Origin: Albula goreensis
Taxonomy: Eukaryota; Chordata; Actinopteri; Albuliformes; Albulidae
Assembly (NCBI GenBank): GCA_022829145.1
Contig: CM040763.1
Span: forward strand, 8,538,141-8,602,140
Direction: 5' to 3'
DNA: 64,000 nucleotides
In this document: piece after piece, positions 49,037 through 61,516 of the stretch
Numbering within the stretch: position 1 is the stretch's first letter
Layout: every line of letters begins with the position of its first letter
Position numbers and translations under genes: made by a program
Notes under the pieces: generated by a model
Databases searched by the model: none
What the model saw: the letters and a program-made list of their open reading frames with translations, nothing else
Told to the model about the DNA's origin: nothing

Positions 49037-50989
49037 TCAGATTCAATAGAATTGTCAACCTCGGCTTGTGGCCTTCCACAAGCAGACGGCTGGTACTGCC
49101 TGTGGCGCGCGGATTTCTCTGCTGTGTCTACTGGGCAAATGAGCAAAAATAGAGACCACAGAGGCATGAAATCAGGTAGAAACAGGAGAATTCACCATTT
49201 AGCAACATGGTTTATAAAACACCCAGAAGTGAATGACAATATGACATTTTCTCTGTGTCTGCGTGTGTGTGTTCAATGTGCTTCATACAGTGAGTGATGT
49301 GCATTGTGTCTTATGGGGAACGGAGATGTTTGCTTAATATTACTTACTGAGTGGCTGTATCTTTCACATTATTATTATCTTCAGTCATTAGACTAACTCT
49401 GATATTCACTCAGAGGCCTGGCCCATTCATCACTCACCATCTATCATTTCATACTGACAATAAGGCTCTCCCTTTGTGAGACTGTTCTGTAACTGACTTG
49501 CCAGGGTAATGTGTGAGCTTGTACTTAATGGACTCTTTGCTTTTAATTTACAATTTTAAGGTGAATGTGTCACAGATTTAGATGTATCTGTGTACAATCT
49601 TATGTCCACTTATTCCCACATTTTACATCTCAAGGAAATTGAATAGTTACTACAGGTTAATTAGATTGGTTTATTTGTTTTATTTTCACACACTCACTTG
49701 GCAGATGCTGAGGCCATCAGGAAATCCATTTTGTGGTTGGCACTAAGGCAGAACAAATAACAAATATGCCAATATGTTTTCTCATCAGGTCCTATGTTCC
49801 AACTCCAGTTGGCATACAAGGAAAAAAACTTCAAAATAAATGTGTTGGAATTCAGCAGTGGAGTAGAGTCTTGATTCTTACCTTCTGCCCTTTGGTCCAC
49901 TGTACAGCAATCACCTGTCAAGATGTGTATAGAAGAGATTCTTTAGATTCTGTGGCTTCAGGTACTCTGCAGAACAGAACTACAGTGAGGAATGTATGAA
50001 GTTTAAACCCATGCTTTTGTGATTTATTGCAAAATATTTGACATGTATATCTCTTTGTAAGGAATCTATGCATTGCACCACAGCAATAAAATGTTGAATA
50101 TGAAATGGGCAGCAGAGTGAAATATATGCCGTTTATGTCAATTAAACTGTAATCAAAATAAATGTGTATTGAAAACTTTTGAGTCATAGGCTTAAAACTT
50201 TGTAGTTCACTGAAACAGAAAATCTATTTTTGAAAAGCTCCTTTATGCTTTCTGCGGACTATAGAGCCAGTGTCTCCTTGACAACGACTACAGATGCTGC
50301 AGTCACCATGGGGATGGCTTTCCTGTACAAAGCAACTTTCAAAGGAGATGTGAGTCAATGTATATTTTATGTCTAATTTGTTTTTTTTTTTTTTCCAATA
50401 TTCCACTAAAAATGGCATCAGATACAATCAGTGAAAAGGTTCTAACTTATGCACATGGGATTGATAGAAACATCAATCAAGCAAAGTATATTTCTAGATA
50501 AGAATATTGATTCTACATTGTGGTAGACTTTGGATTTGTTAAGTTCACAAAGGGTTAGTGAAGTAAGATGTATGGTTATTGCTTGTCTGATACCTTATCA
50601 GGGATTATTGCATTACCTTCCACCACCCTTATGTACATTTTTCATGTGAAATTGTTAGCATAAATTCTCATATTACAAAACTACACATTTCTTCCACAAT
50701 TAAGGTTTTGCTGTGTCCAATTCTGTTTATATGTATACATTTTAAAGAGGCTGTAGTGAGCTTTCCTGGGGGAAAGTGTAACAGGAAGGATTCAAACTGA
50801 GTATCTGTGCTCATGGTGTTAATAGGATTTGCAGTCTGATATTGTCCAAAGGGCCTTTGGAAACATCACTCACAGTGTAAATGTGATGTGGGAGAGACTG
50901 GCGTTGCTGTAGGTACTGCTTTAGATTAATAGTGTTTCAAGCTTACATTTCAAAGATGAATTTTAGCAGAGTGTTTTAAAACCCACTTC
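49037..50989. other. Non-coding stretch
   Basis: After the GC-rich edge (to about 49130, including TGGCGCGCGG) the sequence returns to AT-rich DNA. A T14-type run lies at about 50381-50394. Frames on both strands at 49694-50187 overlap and have no domains. Confidence 0.45.
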
Positions 50990-51260
50990 ATTTGATGACT
51001 CTCTGCTGTAATGTTTATACATTTTAGAATGCAAATGAGGCAGATCATGCTTATTATGTAAATGAAACATTATTTTTGGCCATTTAACACATATTAATCA
51101 CAAACGTAGAAGTTTGCTTCCCTTTTTAGCACTGCTGTGTCACTGTAAAAGAGTTTAATTGCAGTAATGGACCTGAGTCTAAATTACTCTTAAATGGTAT
51201 TGAATGGGTAATTGCATGCTTTGCAGGATTTTTTTTACATATTCTGCATTGCTCAGATAT
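50990..51260. promoter_or_regulatory. Candidate enhancer with octamer and homeodomain motifs
   Basis: Contains the perfect POU octamer ATGCAAAT at 51029-51036, CATATTAATCAC, GTTTAATTGCAG, GGTAATTGCATGC and TAAATTACTC. The density of AT-rich homeodomain/POU sites and the absence of any open frame fit a distal developmental enhancer. Judged by eye only. Confidence 0.35.
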
Positions 51261-54200
51261 GGTACATCTATAAATCTGGATTTTTAAAATCATGAGTTAC
51301 TTTGGCAATTAAAATAAAAGACTCAAATTTTATGTTATAATATCCATGAAGTTCTTATAATTGCTACAGTACAGTTTGTAACACCTTCCATTTGGCAATG
51401 AAAAGATAAACAGCTTTTCACAGATGCATAGTGAATGGTACATATTTTCTAATATCACATTTAAACAAGATTAGCATTAATTATTTCATTTAATTATTCC
51501 TTTTTTGCCAATAATGACAATAATGTTACAATTACAGATCAAGTGTATAACTTATTGTACACAAAGACAAAACGCAAAATAAAAGCCTCGATCATATTTT
51601 TTGGAAAAGAGGAACTAACAGAGAGCCCAACGCACAAGCCAGACCAGATTAAAATGCGTAACTGAAGAAAAATGGTCAAGACCATTCTTTTACCATACAT
51701 CATTCTGCACAATAAAGGAAAGGATGTTGGTAATTAACAGTGATAGAAGGCTTTCATTCACGTGGGGTAAACATTCTGCCTAATTTTCATAAAGACGTCC
51801 TGAAAGGGTGTGATGTCAGGCAAAGTGAATGCATCTGCAATCACCTGCTGAAAGCAACATGGGGATGACAAATGAAAGAGACAAAGTCATAAGAAACAAA
51901 GGAAAATAAAAGGAACCAAATCTCATGATTTTGCATAGAAATTTGCTGTCAGGAGCTATGCTGTAGTAGCTTCTACAGATGAAAATCACCACACCACACC
52001 ACACCAATGCCAACACAAAACTAACCAGAGCCTACACTGGTGTCTTATTTATAGTGCAAAAGGAATATCAATTACTTATTTATTTATATTAATTAGCAAA
52101 ATATAGTAAACTACCACATTCCACTGAACAAACTAACTCAGGAACATCTGAGATACTGATTTGCTTTGGAGTTAGCGAGACAGTTTCAAGGGACATTATA
52201 AAATGCTTAGCATGAGAGCAAAAAATATCTCACAAGATGTTTCAAGCTGAATATATAAGATACTGGATAGAATCTTACTGAAAAACTCTGAGACACGTTA
52301 CTTGTTTACAAGCAGAATTATGGGTGTTTCCTGATGTTTAGTGAAAATTGATTACATTTTTTATAACTTTGCATAATTTTAGTATCAACAAATAGTTATG
52401 ATACATTTGTTTTGTTTTCATTTAATAGATAATGTCAGATTTTTACAAAACAACTGTCTAGCCATTGAAAATGTAGTAAAATGTAACAAAGTAATCCTGA
52501 ATTGTGGCATTGCCATAATATACAGGAGCAATATGAATACATTATACTTCAGGTAGCTTGAGGCTAACACTACCAACATAACTCACACATCAATCCTACG
52601 CCTCTGAAGAATAATCGGTACTTCTACTTTTGATGGCGTATAATAATGACTACCCTTTTGTCATGACTATCACTATGACTGTTCACTTCCTGTTCCAGAC
52701 ATTATTTTGACATAGTTTGATGGCTTCATGCTGCCATAATGATATGTTTTTCTTCATGTTTGATATAACTGAAATGTCAACACCCAACACAAATGGCAGT
52801 GGAATGTCAAAACTTGGATATTGCAAATACTTATTATATATCTAATTATATGATAGAGGCTCCTACTCAGTCTAATATGAGAACAGGAGGTAAGAAGCCA
52901 TACCACAAGCCATACTACTGTATTTGTTTTTGAACATGGAATTATGTAAATCCTACAAATATAGCTGTACCTCAATTATATTTCAAGCAGCCCTGACTGG
53001 GGCCCAAGAAAACATAGTTATCATAGAGGCCATCATGGTGACTTGGAGTAAAAGTTGGACTATCTTGGTCACTGTCACTGGCCTGCCAGTGCTGTGTTTG
53101 CATAATACACATTACCTTTACCTGTGGACAAAAAGTTTATATTTTGTTCCAGCAACCACAAAATCTAAACTTTAATTCTTGTGTGTCCATATGAGACTTA
53201 TGTTTTTTCCCATAATTGTTTCCTTCCTATAACTGCCATACAGACCTTTAACTTTACTTTTTTTTAAAATAAAAGTGTTCAAAGAGACCAAAATCAAGTC
53301 CAGCCATGTTTCAAATGATTGGATGTCTCATACTGAGGCAGCACAGGATAGTCCTCTGACAGACAGAGCAGTGCAGCGGCCCTCACTAGATAATACCCAG
53401 GGCTAGTCAAGTAGCGGGGAACAGTGGGTGATGTGTAACATAAAATGAACATTTAAGGTCCAAGTTACCAAAGTAATGTTCCTTTTACTTGAGAGCTTGT
53501 CATCAACATTCAGACCCGACGCTGCAGCTCTTTGTAGTCTGAGAGGGAACTTGTGCAGAACGCCTGATTGTGCAACGTTTTGGGAGGTCTGTAAGAGGCG
53601 AGGGAACAGGCTGGCAGGTGCAGCAGGTCAGATTGTGACAGACTGATTTTACAGTGATCATCTGGCATCTTGCAAAGATGTGTAGAAGGGGGAAATGTTT
53701 TCAGGGACCTGTGAGTCAGGAGAAGAAAATGAGAGCAGAATCAGCTGACATTATTTCCTGTGTATGTTTGGATCTACTGTTCACAGAACATAGCTTGTCC
53801 TATAGTCAAGGGCCTACAAACATACAACACACAAACAAACAGAGCACTGAACTCAGCCCTGCACAGAAGTGCATTTTCTCACAATGAGGAGTTACATAGA
53901 AAATGCACTGAAGCACAGTTCAATTTGACCCCATTATGCTAAAATAAAAGGTATTTAGGCACATGAAAATGATATTCAATTCGTCATTTGTTTTAAAAAA
54001 GAGGAGGAAACAGACATGATTAAAGCATGTACATGTAAAATCTTGTCCAACAGACCATCAAACAACTTTCATATTTTCAGCTTAAAGAGTGATAATGTGC
54101 TATTAATATTGTTTACTGCTAGCTGATGCATCTGGGCATCAACGGCAGCCTCTGACAGTGAATGAATAGGGAGAGTTTAAAACGGTACCCAGCGCCTCCC

Positions 54201-55719
54201 TGCATGACATTCAGCATTATAAAGATGGATAGAGGGTAATGGCCCATCTGCTTCATGCCACAGAGACCAGGATGAGCTCCAAGGCTAAGTGTGAGACTGG
54301 GTCTGACATGAACTTCAGCTCACTGACACATTGTCCCTTTATGTCTCTCTAAAGCAGTGTGCCTTTGAGCTACTTAAAGCTCTGCACATATAATATGGTA
54401 TAGGCTGTTTCTGGAAAAAAAGGTATTAGCTAAGCCGAGAGAATGTGTGAAACAGACACACACACACACGCACACACACAAGATTCATCTTTTTGAAATG
54501 AAATACAAAGTATCTGATATGATCCCAAAGCATAAACAGTTTTGGTTTTTGGAGTAAAAGCAACAACATTTGTGATATACCGACAGAAAAGGAAATGATT
54601 CTCGCAGTGTGTTCAGTTTTTCATCTTCATCTATAGAATATTACAAAATATGAAAAATGACAAAAAAAAATCCCATAGTGCATGCAGTAATACAGGCTGT
54701 GACACATATTGGCCAAACCTCTCCTGTAAAACCTTTAATTATTGTAAATACCTGATGCCACCGGTAATGTTTGTCAAGGTGTTGTGCAAATTGTTGCTTA
54801 TTTATGGTACTGTTTTGTCATTTGTCATAACTTCACCACATCACAAATGGTGGGTACAGTATAAATACATAATGTACATTACAGGTGTCATGCCATGGTT
54901 TTGACAGCTCTAACTTGCGTGTCCACAGATTCAGAATCACACATCATAGAACACTTTCACGTCTGTACTGGGAGTGATTTCACAACATGATATTGTAGTT
55001 CAGGGAATGAACTTTCAGACAACATAAATGCGTTTGGAAGGAGTTTATTATGATACAACGAGTTCTATATTGGTACGGACATTGATCTTGGGCTTGGAGT
55101 CCAGGGGGGCAGTGTCATGCCTCACTATTTTTTAGGATGAAGTGAACCCCACCTTTTGACTGTCAAAAGAGGGTGGAAAAACATAAGAAAGGGAAGTTGA
55201 CTTGAAAGTGGAGATGGGGAGGGGGAGGGATGCAGGAAACAGAAAGCGTGATGTGAGAGAAGGTACGTGGTGAATTAATGCCTGTGTAGACAACTGGATT
55301 GGAGGGAAAATGGTGTTTGAGTGAAGGGTTGTCAGAAGGTTGCCTCTCCTGAAATTTGTTATTAATAAACTCCAATTATCACTCTTTCCTTTTTAGTGAT
55401 TAATGTTATAAAAAGTAGTCTAGCATCACAAGCCATTAACATTTCCAGTCATATGTCTGATTAAATTAAATTCAGACTTTGGTTGCAAATATATTCACTG
55501 CGTATATGCATGGCACAAAAATAACAAGAAAAGAACAATATATCAAAGAAATGTATACTCACAATGTTGTAATATGCTGCCACATGCTGTATGTAATAAT
55601 CATGTAATACAACTGTAACATCTGTTAATAAGCCTGTCACTTACAGGGTGTGATTGTCTGGTTAGACACATTTGTGCTACGTCATAAGTTAACTAATATA
55701 ATTAGCTCCACATCCCTTT
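51261..55719. other. Non-coding stretch
   Basis: No gene is supported. It includes a (CACAC)n run at about 51987-52005, a (CA)n microsatellite at 54456-54481, and a GC-richer enhancer-like block near 54120-54330. A G-rich stretch TCCAGGGGGGCAGTG at 55101 resembles a CTCF site but has an extra G. Frames such as 52924-53175 plus have no motif. Confidence 0.45.
54456..54481. repeat. Short (CA)n microsatellite
   Basis: Twenty-six bases with one G interruption (ACACGCACAC). Confidence 0.93.
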
Positions 55720-55925
55720 CATTATACCCTCTTACCAATTTCCATAAATCTTTATTTAATTCAAAAAGAAAGTGGTGCTTGCTAATCATCGTTTAATCAC
55801 GATCAGCAGGCAGCACTTCAGAGTAAGTATCATCTGCATTATGTAAAGTTTTGTGTAATTTGCAAATGAAGTGCAGTTGAACTCATTAATGGAAGTGACC
55901 CTTTCAGTAGCAGTAAAATACTGTA
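55720..55925. promoter_or_regulatory. Candidate enhancer with paired TAATCA sites
   Basis: CTAATCATCG (55782-55791) and TTTAATCACG (55792-55801) give two homeodomain sites 10-11 bases apart. They are followed by GCATTATGTAAAG, the palindromic ATTTGCAAAT (55858-55867) and CTCATTAATGG. There is no open frame. The look is that of a conserved non-coding element, untested by alignment. Confidence 0.35.
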
Positions 55926-58563
55926 GATTGGGGAGTAATTTAATATTCCCAGCATCAGTGTCTACCGCTTGTTTATTTAAATATGAGTGAATCTGACTGC
56001 CGATGCAATTCTATATTTCTCTTCTCTCAAATTTTAACATAATTAGTCAGCCAAAAGGAGAATTATGGGAGGATTATATGAGAATTATCCATCCTTATCC
56101 ACCTATCAAATACTAATATTTCAGAAAGAAATTTCAGTATATGCTAATAATATAGGCAACCAATATTTCAGATTGTGAAATAAATGGATATGACATTGAT
56201 CTGTAACATGGGTCATGGCATATAAATTATATATAATCAAGGCTGGTGTTTCCCATGTAAAAAATATCATTAAACATTCATATGTACATACATTCACATG
56301 TAATAACATGTTGTTATTGATAAGACGAGGTTGCATTTCTCTTGTATGTCTTGCTAGTCAGACTGAGCATCCAAACGTGTGGTTTCTGCGGGTTGATCAC
56401 AAACCTTCAGGAGTCGGAGCGATGCAGACATGCAGGTACCTGTGCTCAGGTGTGCCCTGTGGCAGCAGCAGTGCGATGCTGCATCATTAGAGCACCTGCT
56501 TCTGCACTTATGACAGCTACACCAAATACTGCATTCAGCTCAATGGCTTTGAGGGAGCTAAATCACAGGAGCAATGCAAACACTGTTTGTGAAGTCAGAG
56601 TAGTGTAGCCATTGTTTCGCTCAAGGATGTCTGCCAAGGCTCTGAGGAATTTAAATCCCGCATGTGGCGGATGAAGCCAGCATAGCCCAAGAGCCTGGAG
56701 ATCTACCCACCCCCCATCCTCCACCCCCCAAATGAAAACTAAATCTGTTGGAGTGACAATAATAAAATCACAACTAATAAGTTAGAATTACCACTGGGAG
56801 ACTGAAGGTATATGCAAAATTCAATATAGCAAACAAAATCAGAAGTATGAGAGCAAACTGTCCTGTCCTGGGAGCTTAAGAAATCGTGTATTCCCATTTG
56901 TTGATGGTAGTGTGTCTGCAGTAATTCTCAGACAGAAATAAGAGAAAAAAGGCGTAAACAAATTTGTGCCTTCATACATTCCTGATATAATACAATTGTG
57001 ACATACATGTGAAATACAGTACTCCTATAATGAATCTATCTTGAAAGTCATGCACAGTGTTTTAACACCTTGATGTTGAAAAGAAGAGGTAGTCACTCAA
57101 AGAGGACACTTATTTTTCAGTTTTTCACCCAGGCTAAACTCACCTAGGTTTTGTGGATACGGTCTCTCTCTGAATCTCATCAAAAACATTCCTGTGCCGC
57201 ACTTTCAACTGGCATGTGACCCAGGGTGATAAAAAAAAAAAAAAACTGTGGTGGAAACTAAAAGCTCATAACCTCCGTGTGAAAAATGGGGAATCTGTGA
57301 AGACCAGGCTGGCTTGGCGTTTATGCTGGTCTCAGATGGTTGCATTGCGGATGGTTGTTTGTTATTGCTGTTTAATGTGCTTCTCAGGGGGCCCTGCAGG
57401 CTCAGCAGATTGCCGTTTGCCTCCATAACGCCATCCGCAGCCTTGCAGACAGCTGTGGTGGCCGAGAAGGAATATTAACACGTCAGGGATGGTGACTTAT
57501 GTGACGAGGAAGCTGCCAAATTTGAAGGTGATGGGCCATACACGTACTACCAACGATGACATCACACCCACCAGGAAATGAAGTTACAGCTGTGTAGCAA
57601 CACTGGGGTCTAAGAGTCAGCGTACATGAAAAATGCCACGGCTTGTAAAATGTGTGTAGAATGCATGATACATGACACGCCAACAGAAATATGGAGCTGG
57701 ACACCAATCATTGTGTTGCAGTCACTCTAAATCCAACTTCACAATAATAATAATAATAGGCTATTATGTTTACTATGGGTAAAGGCTTTAGTTATGAAAT
57801 ATGTGGTTCTGAAAAATGAAGAATCAAGGAATATTTCACCAGTGAGAATTATTTATCATGAGCAGAATCACTGCAAAATGAACTTTGTTGGTATTCTCCA
57901 TGCAGTTTTATTTAAGTGTTTTAAAATAATCAGACAGTTGTGTATTTTTCAGACTTCTTCCCATGTATATCCAAGTAGGCCAGCACTTCCTGTGCCTCAA
58001 CAAAACTCACTTTATGCATCATTAAACAATGTTATAATAAGCTTGAGATTTGTATTGGCCTTGATGCCTCTCCCGAAGTCATTGAGGAACTTGGCGCTGA
58101 CTCTTGGTTTTTCTTTGAGTTTTCTCAATCCCAGAGCAGGGCTGTACGTAGGCAAATCAGCTGAAACACTGAAGGTCCATTTATTCACCTTCATCTAAGG
58201 GGTGTCCAGGCCTTGATATGGCTGTGTAATAGGTGTGACATATTTGTGTTCTGAGTCATAACTAAGTCAGGTAATAGCTGTTGTATGTGGAACAAAGGAT
58301 AAACATTGAATTGATCTGATTGATGAGGTGAATGTGTGAGCATGATTTGTTCTTAATGAATTTTACTTTTCAACACTAAACAAAACATCTCTTTTCATTA
58401 TTATTGTCATAATATGTATATGATGCAATGATCTTAGCATCACATACCTGCATCCTGTTTTTAATACTACTGTCTGTAAAATAACAAAGAAAGAACAACT
58501 TTCCTGTATATATCATTCTTATCTGCTTTATTGGATTGCTTCATTAGAATGTTTTATCCATAC
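55926..58563. other. Non-coding stretch
   Basis: No gene is supported. C-rich runs occur at about 56706-56729 (ACCCCCCATCC, CCACCCCCC) and an A15 run at about 57231-57245. The 134-codon plus frame at 57794-58198 is the longest unexplained frame in the window, but it has no recognisable domain and no splice signals at sensible places. If the exon at 58656-58564 is real, this stretch is intronic on the minus strand. Confidence 0.45.
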
Positions 58564-58656
58564 CTTGATGAGATATTCTGTGCCAGTTTTGCGGAGTGGA
58601 GGCACAGTGGAGTAAAAACCTTTGTGGAAAAGTCCGAGCTGGAGGCCCTGCCACAT
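58564..58656 (-). CDS. Candidate TATA-driven first coding exon, 31 codons, product unknown
   Basis: On the minus strand the ATG at 58656-58654 (A at -3) opens MWQGLQLGLFHKGFYSTVPP followed by LRKTGTEYLIK. It stops exactly at AAG|GTATGG, a good donor, in phase 0. A clear TATAAATA box lies 82 bases upstream (58745-58738), which would place a transcript start near 58710 and leave a 5' UTR of about 55 bases. A second TATA-like ATAAAAGG lies at 58704-58697. A longer in-frame start at 58713 would add 19 residues but sits at the predicted cap site. The block is GC-richer than its flanks and CpG-bearing. I do not recognise the peptide and no downstream exon was found. Like the candidate at 6377-6339 it ends with Lys in phase 0 and points left. 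Confidence 0.4.
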
Positions 58657-58737
58657 CGTCTCTGAGGTACAGAACTGCAGCGCTGCTACAGTGCCGCCTT
58701 TTATGTCTCTCACGGCCGCGCTCCGGTATGCGTGAGG

Positions 58738-58745
58738 TATTTATA
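58738..58745 (-). promoter_or_regulatory. TATA box before the 31-codon exon candidate
   Basis: TATAAATA on the minus strand, inside GCCTATAAATACC, which is a strong match to the vertebrate TATA context with flanking G/C. Spacing to the candidate ATG (82 bases) suits a short 5' UTR. CpG-rich sequence lies between the box and the ATG. Confidence 0.4.
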
Positions 58746-58756
58746 GGCGGACCCAT

Positions 58757-59059
58757 TAAATGTGAAAATGGTGATAATAGAGCCTGGCCTCAGATGCCAT
58801 CTTGACAAATAAGTATTGTTAAAGGAATGGCTTTATCGATATCTTTATCACTTACTGTATCAAGCCGTACTGTAAGCAGTATGCACTCTTTTTATAGCAT
58901 GCTTTTGTCATGTTTGCAAGACAGCTTTATGGACTACTTTTCCTGAAACAGCAATAATAATTATTATAATAATAATAACAAAAAGAATATGTGAAGTGCA
59001 TATTATAATTATAGTTTTACCATAATAATATTAAATACTTTCAAATATGAAATGTTATT
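58757..59059. other. AT-rich spacer
   Basis: Contains an (ATA/ATT)n low-complexity patch at about 58953-58980. No gene is seen. Confidence 0.5.
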
Positions 59060-59260
59060 GATGTTAGGGAATTTCGGGATTACTGGTAAGAGGAATTCAG
59101 CAATTGATTAGTAGTCAGTTCTATCTATGAAAAGCTCCTCATAATGATACCCAGGGAGTTTACAGCAACTGAGATTAATTCCATCAGTCCTGTTAGGTTA
59201 TTGTGTTTATCAAAGGGACACTGTGAATTACACGCTCTAGAGTAAACTCACAAAGAGCGA
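59060..59260. promoter_or_regulatory. Candidate enhancer block
   Basis: Carries GGGATTACTGG and GAGATTAATTCC (bicoid/OTX-type TAATCC sites), TTGATTAGTAG and ATCAAAGG (TCF/LEF core). No open frame. It lies 0.3-0.6 kb upstream of the TATA-driven exon candidate on the minus strand, so it could act on that promoter. By-eye call. Confidence 0.3.
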
Positions 59261-59323
59261 GCAATGTTCCCACACATGAAGGTCATGGCTGAAGGTGAGA
59301 AATCGTCAGCCCAAGAGAGCCAG

Positions 59324-59356
59324 CCCACCCCCCACCCCCCACCCCCGCACCCTCCC
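59324..59356 (-). repeat. C-rich tract, potential G-quadruplex on minus strand
   Basis: CCCACCCCCCACCCCCCACC continuing to CCCGCACCCTCCC: six C-tracts of three or more within 33 bases, followed by GGGGG. On the minus strand this satisfies the G-quadruplex pattern. It is about 0.6 kb upstream of the TATA-driven exon candidate. Confidence 0.85.
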
Positions 59357-60224
59357 GGGGGCTGAAGGGTCACGTTGGGTTAAAAAGAGCCATGTTTGGA
59401 TTTATAGTGTCTGTTACCTCTATCTGTTGTTGAAGAAAGACTCAGCCACCATATGATATATCACTGTCACAAGTAAAGACTACGCCATAGGTGAAAGCCC
59501 AACGGATGTGAGAAACAGTGAAAATGAATGAGGATACATAAGACTGCTACAACACAAACAGGAATATCAATGACCCCAAGGTAAGGAGGAACACTGCCAT
59601 CACATCATATGTGGAGAACGGTGTCACAGTCAGAAGTCTACATCTTATGACACACACAAATGTACTGGTGCCAGTGTTGATCAGCACAAAGGCTAAATAT
59701 TAAACCAAGGGCTCCCAAGCCACATTAAATGAAAGGGGAACTCAACCAATAATAATAAACATATAAAAATAACTTTCCCTGTTTGTCATGTGTGAAAATC
59801 TAACAGTTTATATGTACCTACAAAAATCCATATGAAGTGATTTGGATATGTACCTCGCTCTGTCTTATCATTTAATGAATGAAGGTGTTTTTTGAACTGA
59901 AGAATATGTTGTAAGGGTGACAACATCTTTTTTTTAACATTTCTGTCAAAACTGCATTGTTGAAGACATAATTGAATGTTTGGTTTTTTGTTTTTGTAAT
60001 TTTTGAACTGCAGTCTCTATAAAATTTTCTGAAGACACAACTCAAATATTTAAGACAGAATTTAAGCTTTGGAGTTTTGTATTCATTTAATTCAAACAGC
60101 CGCTCCTGCAAATTTTCATGAATCATTTCTCTACCCAGAAGGAAAGGAGAGGGGTTATACTCAGGTGACATCAAGAGGGGTTTGGTTCTGCATTTCCTTT
60201 GAGGTGGGCTACAATACTGTGTGA
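59357..60224. other. Non-coding stretch
   Basis: No gene is supported. The 100-codon minus frame at 60174-59872 is AT-rich, Lys/Phe/Asn-rich and has no motif. Confidence 0.5.
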
Positions 60225-60480
60225 CTCTTTACATTGCATTACATTATAGGCATTTTGCAGACGCTCTATTGCAGGGCGACTTTCATCTCAAAGTGCATTA
60301 TGCCGAGGACAAGAGTGCTAAAGTATTAAAATTTACATTTAATGTTGTCCAGAGAAATTTTCCTAACTTGATTTCCTAACTGACATCATTTATTACAGAA
60401 CTAAAAATGCGTGCGAGCCCCAGCAAGATCTGAAGTCACGACCCTTGGTTTACAAGGCCAGTGTTTTAACCCCAATCATT
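60225..60480 (-). mobile_element. tRNA-headed SINE, minus orientation
   Basis: Read on the minus strand, the right end has a tRNA-like head: AACACTGGCCTTGTAAACCA, then AGGGTCGTGACTTCAGA, a degenerate B box. The left end carries the typical tail AAAGTCGCCCTGCAATAGAG then CGTCTGCAAAATGCC. Head and tail are about 250 bases apart, close to full length, though the body between them is diverged. The tail matches the fragment near 23.65 kb. Confidence 0.7.
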
Positions 60481-61516
60481 TCACCCATTCTTTCCTTTGT
60501 TGAACTATATATACGTACATACGTTTTACAGGCTATTGCATATGTAACTGTTACTATATGGAGGCTTTTACTTCAGCACACATTTCTCTTTAATTTGAAA
60601 TACTTTCTCACTGGACTTTCCCTTTAAGGAGCACATGCAGTGTTGCGGCAGCCCTGTGTGCCAGGCTTACATCTCTCTGCTATAAGCCTGGGGAAAGCTT
60701 TGCTGTTCAGATGAAAGCGAAAAACCTGCCAACTTTAACCAATATTTTCTAAATCACATCAGCCCTGGGAAGGTGGGTCAAAGGTAAGAGCAGAAATTCA
60801 AACATGAACCATGAGACGCAGAGAAATGGTTGAATAGCGCAAGGAGGTGCGTATCAAATAAGGCACACCTGATAACCTGATGGATGTCTGAGTTAGCTCG
60901 TCCCTGCAGTGTCTATCCCTGCAGTGTCTATCGCTGCTTCAGCAACCACTATTCCCACACAGTAGGAGAGAAAGAATCCTCAGAGCTGTTGTTTGCGAAT
61001 GGGCAAAGCTCCTCTGTATGTGTAAAACAGATACATAACAAAGGCACTAATTCACCACATGATTTAGTCTCCTTGCATTATGGCAGTTTTCCTGAGTTCA
61101 GGAAGAGCAATTAAATAAGGGTCTTGAGTGATGAAAGACAGCACGGTGTGTTTAGACCAACATGGATCACATGTGTTTTTGCTTATTTCGTCCTGATGTT
61201 ACTGATTGGGTTTGTATACGATTGTGTGGGAGAGAATTTGCATACATCTAAAACATCTAAAAGGACAATAAATAATTCATTTTCTCATTTGTTAATTTAA
61301 TTTGATGAGTCTACAGGAAAAAAATATGTGTTAATAACACTGAGTTCCTGGCATTTTAATTCCACACTCAATAATCAGTGCTGCTAATGATAAAAAAAAA
61401 TGAATTAATGGTTTTCAGGATAGTATTAATCACCGTAAACATGACATTTCAAACAATTTAATGGGAAAATGGTTTTTGAATTGTTTTTATCTTCAGTGTT
61501 TTTGATAGGACAGTGT
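60481..61516. other. Non-coding stretch
   Basis: No gene is supported. The only structure is the perfect 15-base tandem duplication TCCCTGCAGTGTCTA at 60901-60930. Confidence 0.5.
60901..60930 (+). repeat. Perfect 15-base tandem duplication
   Basis: TCCCTGCAGTGTCTA occurs twice without a gap and is followed by the partial copy TCGCTGC. The length keeps frame, but no coding function is supported. Confidence 0.95.

Noticed and set aside
55098-55115. TCCAGGGGGGCAGTG as a CTCF site
   Set aside because: One extra G disrupts the spacing of the core and the upstream CCAC part is absent.
57794-58198. 134-codon plus-strand frame, the longest not on a simple repeat except for those overlapping TG tracts
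   Set aside because: No recognisable domain, no acceptor or donor at sensible boundaries, and AT-rich codon use like the surrounding DNA. Frames of this size are expected in 64 kb over six frames.
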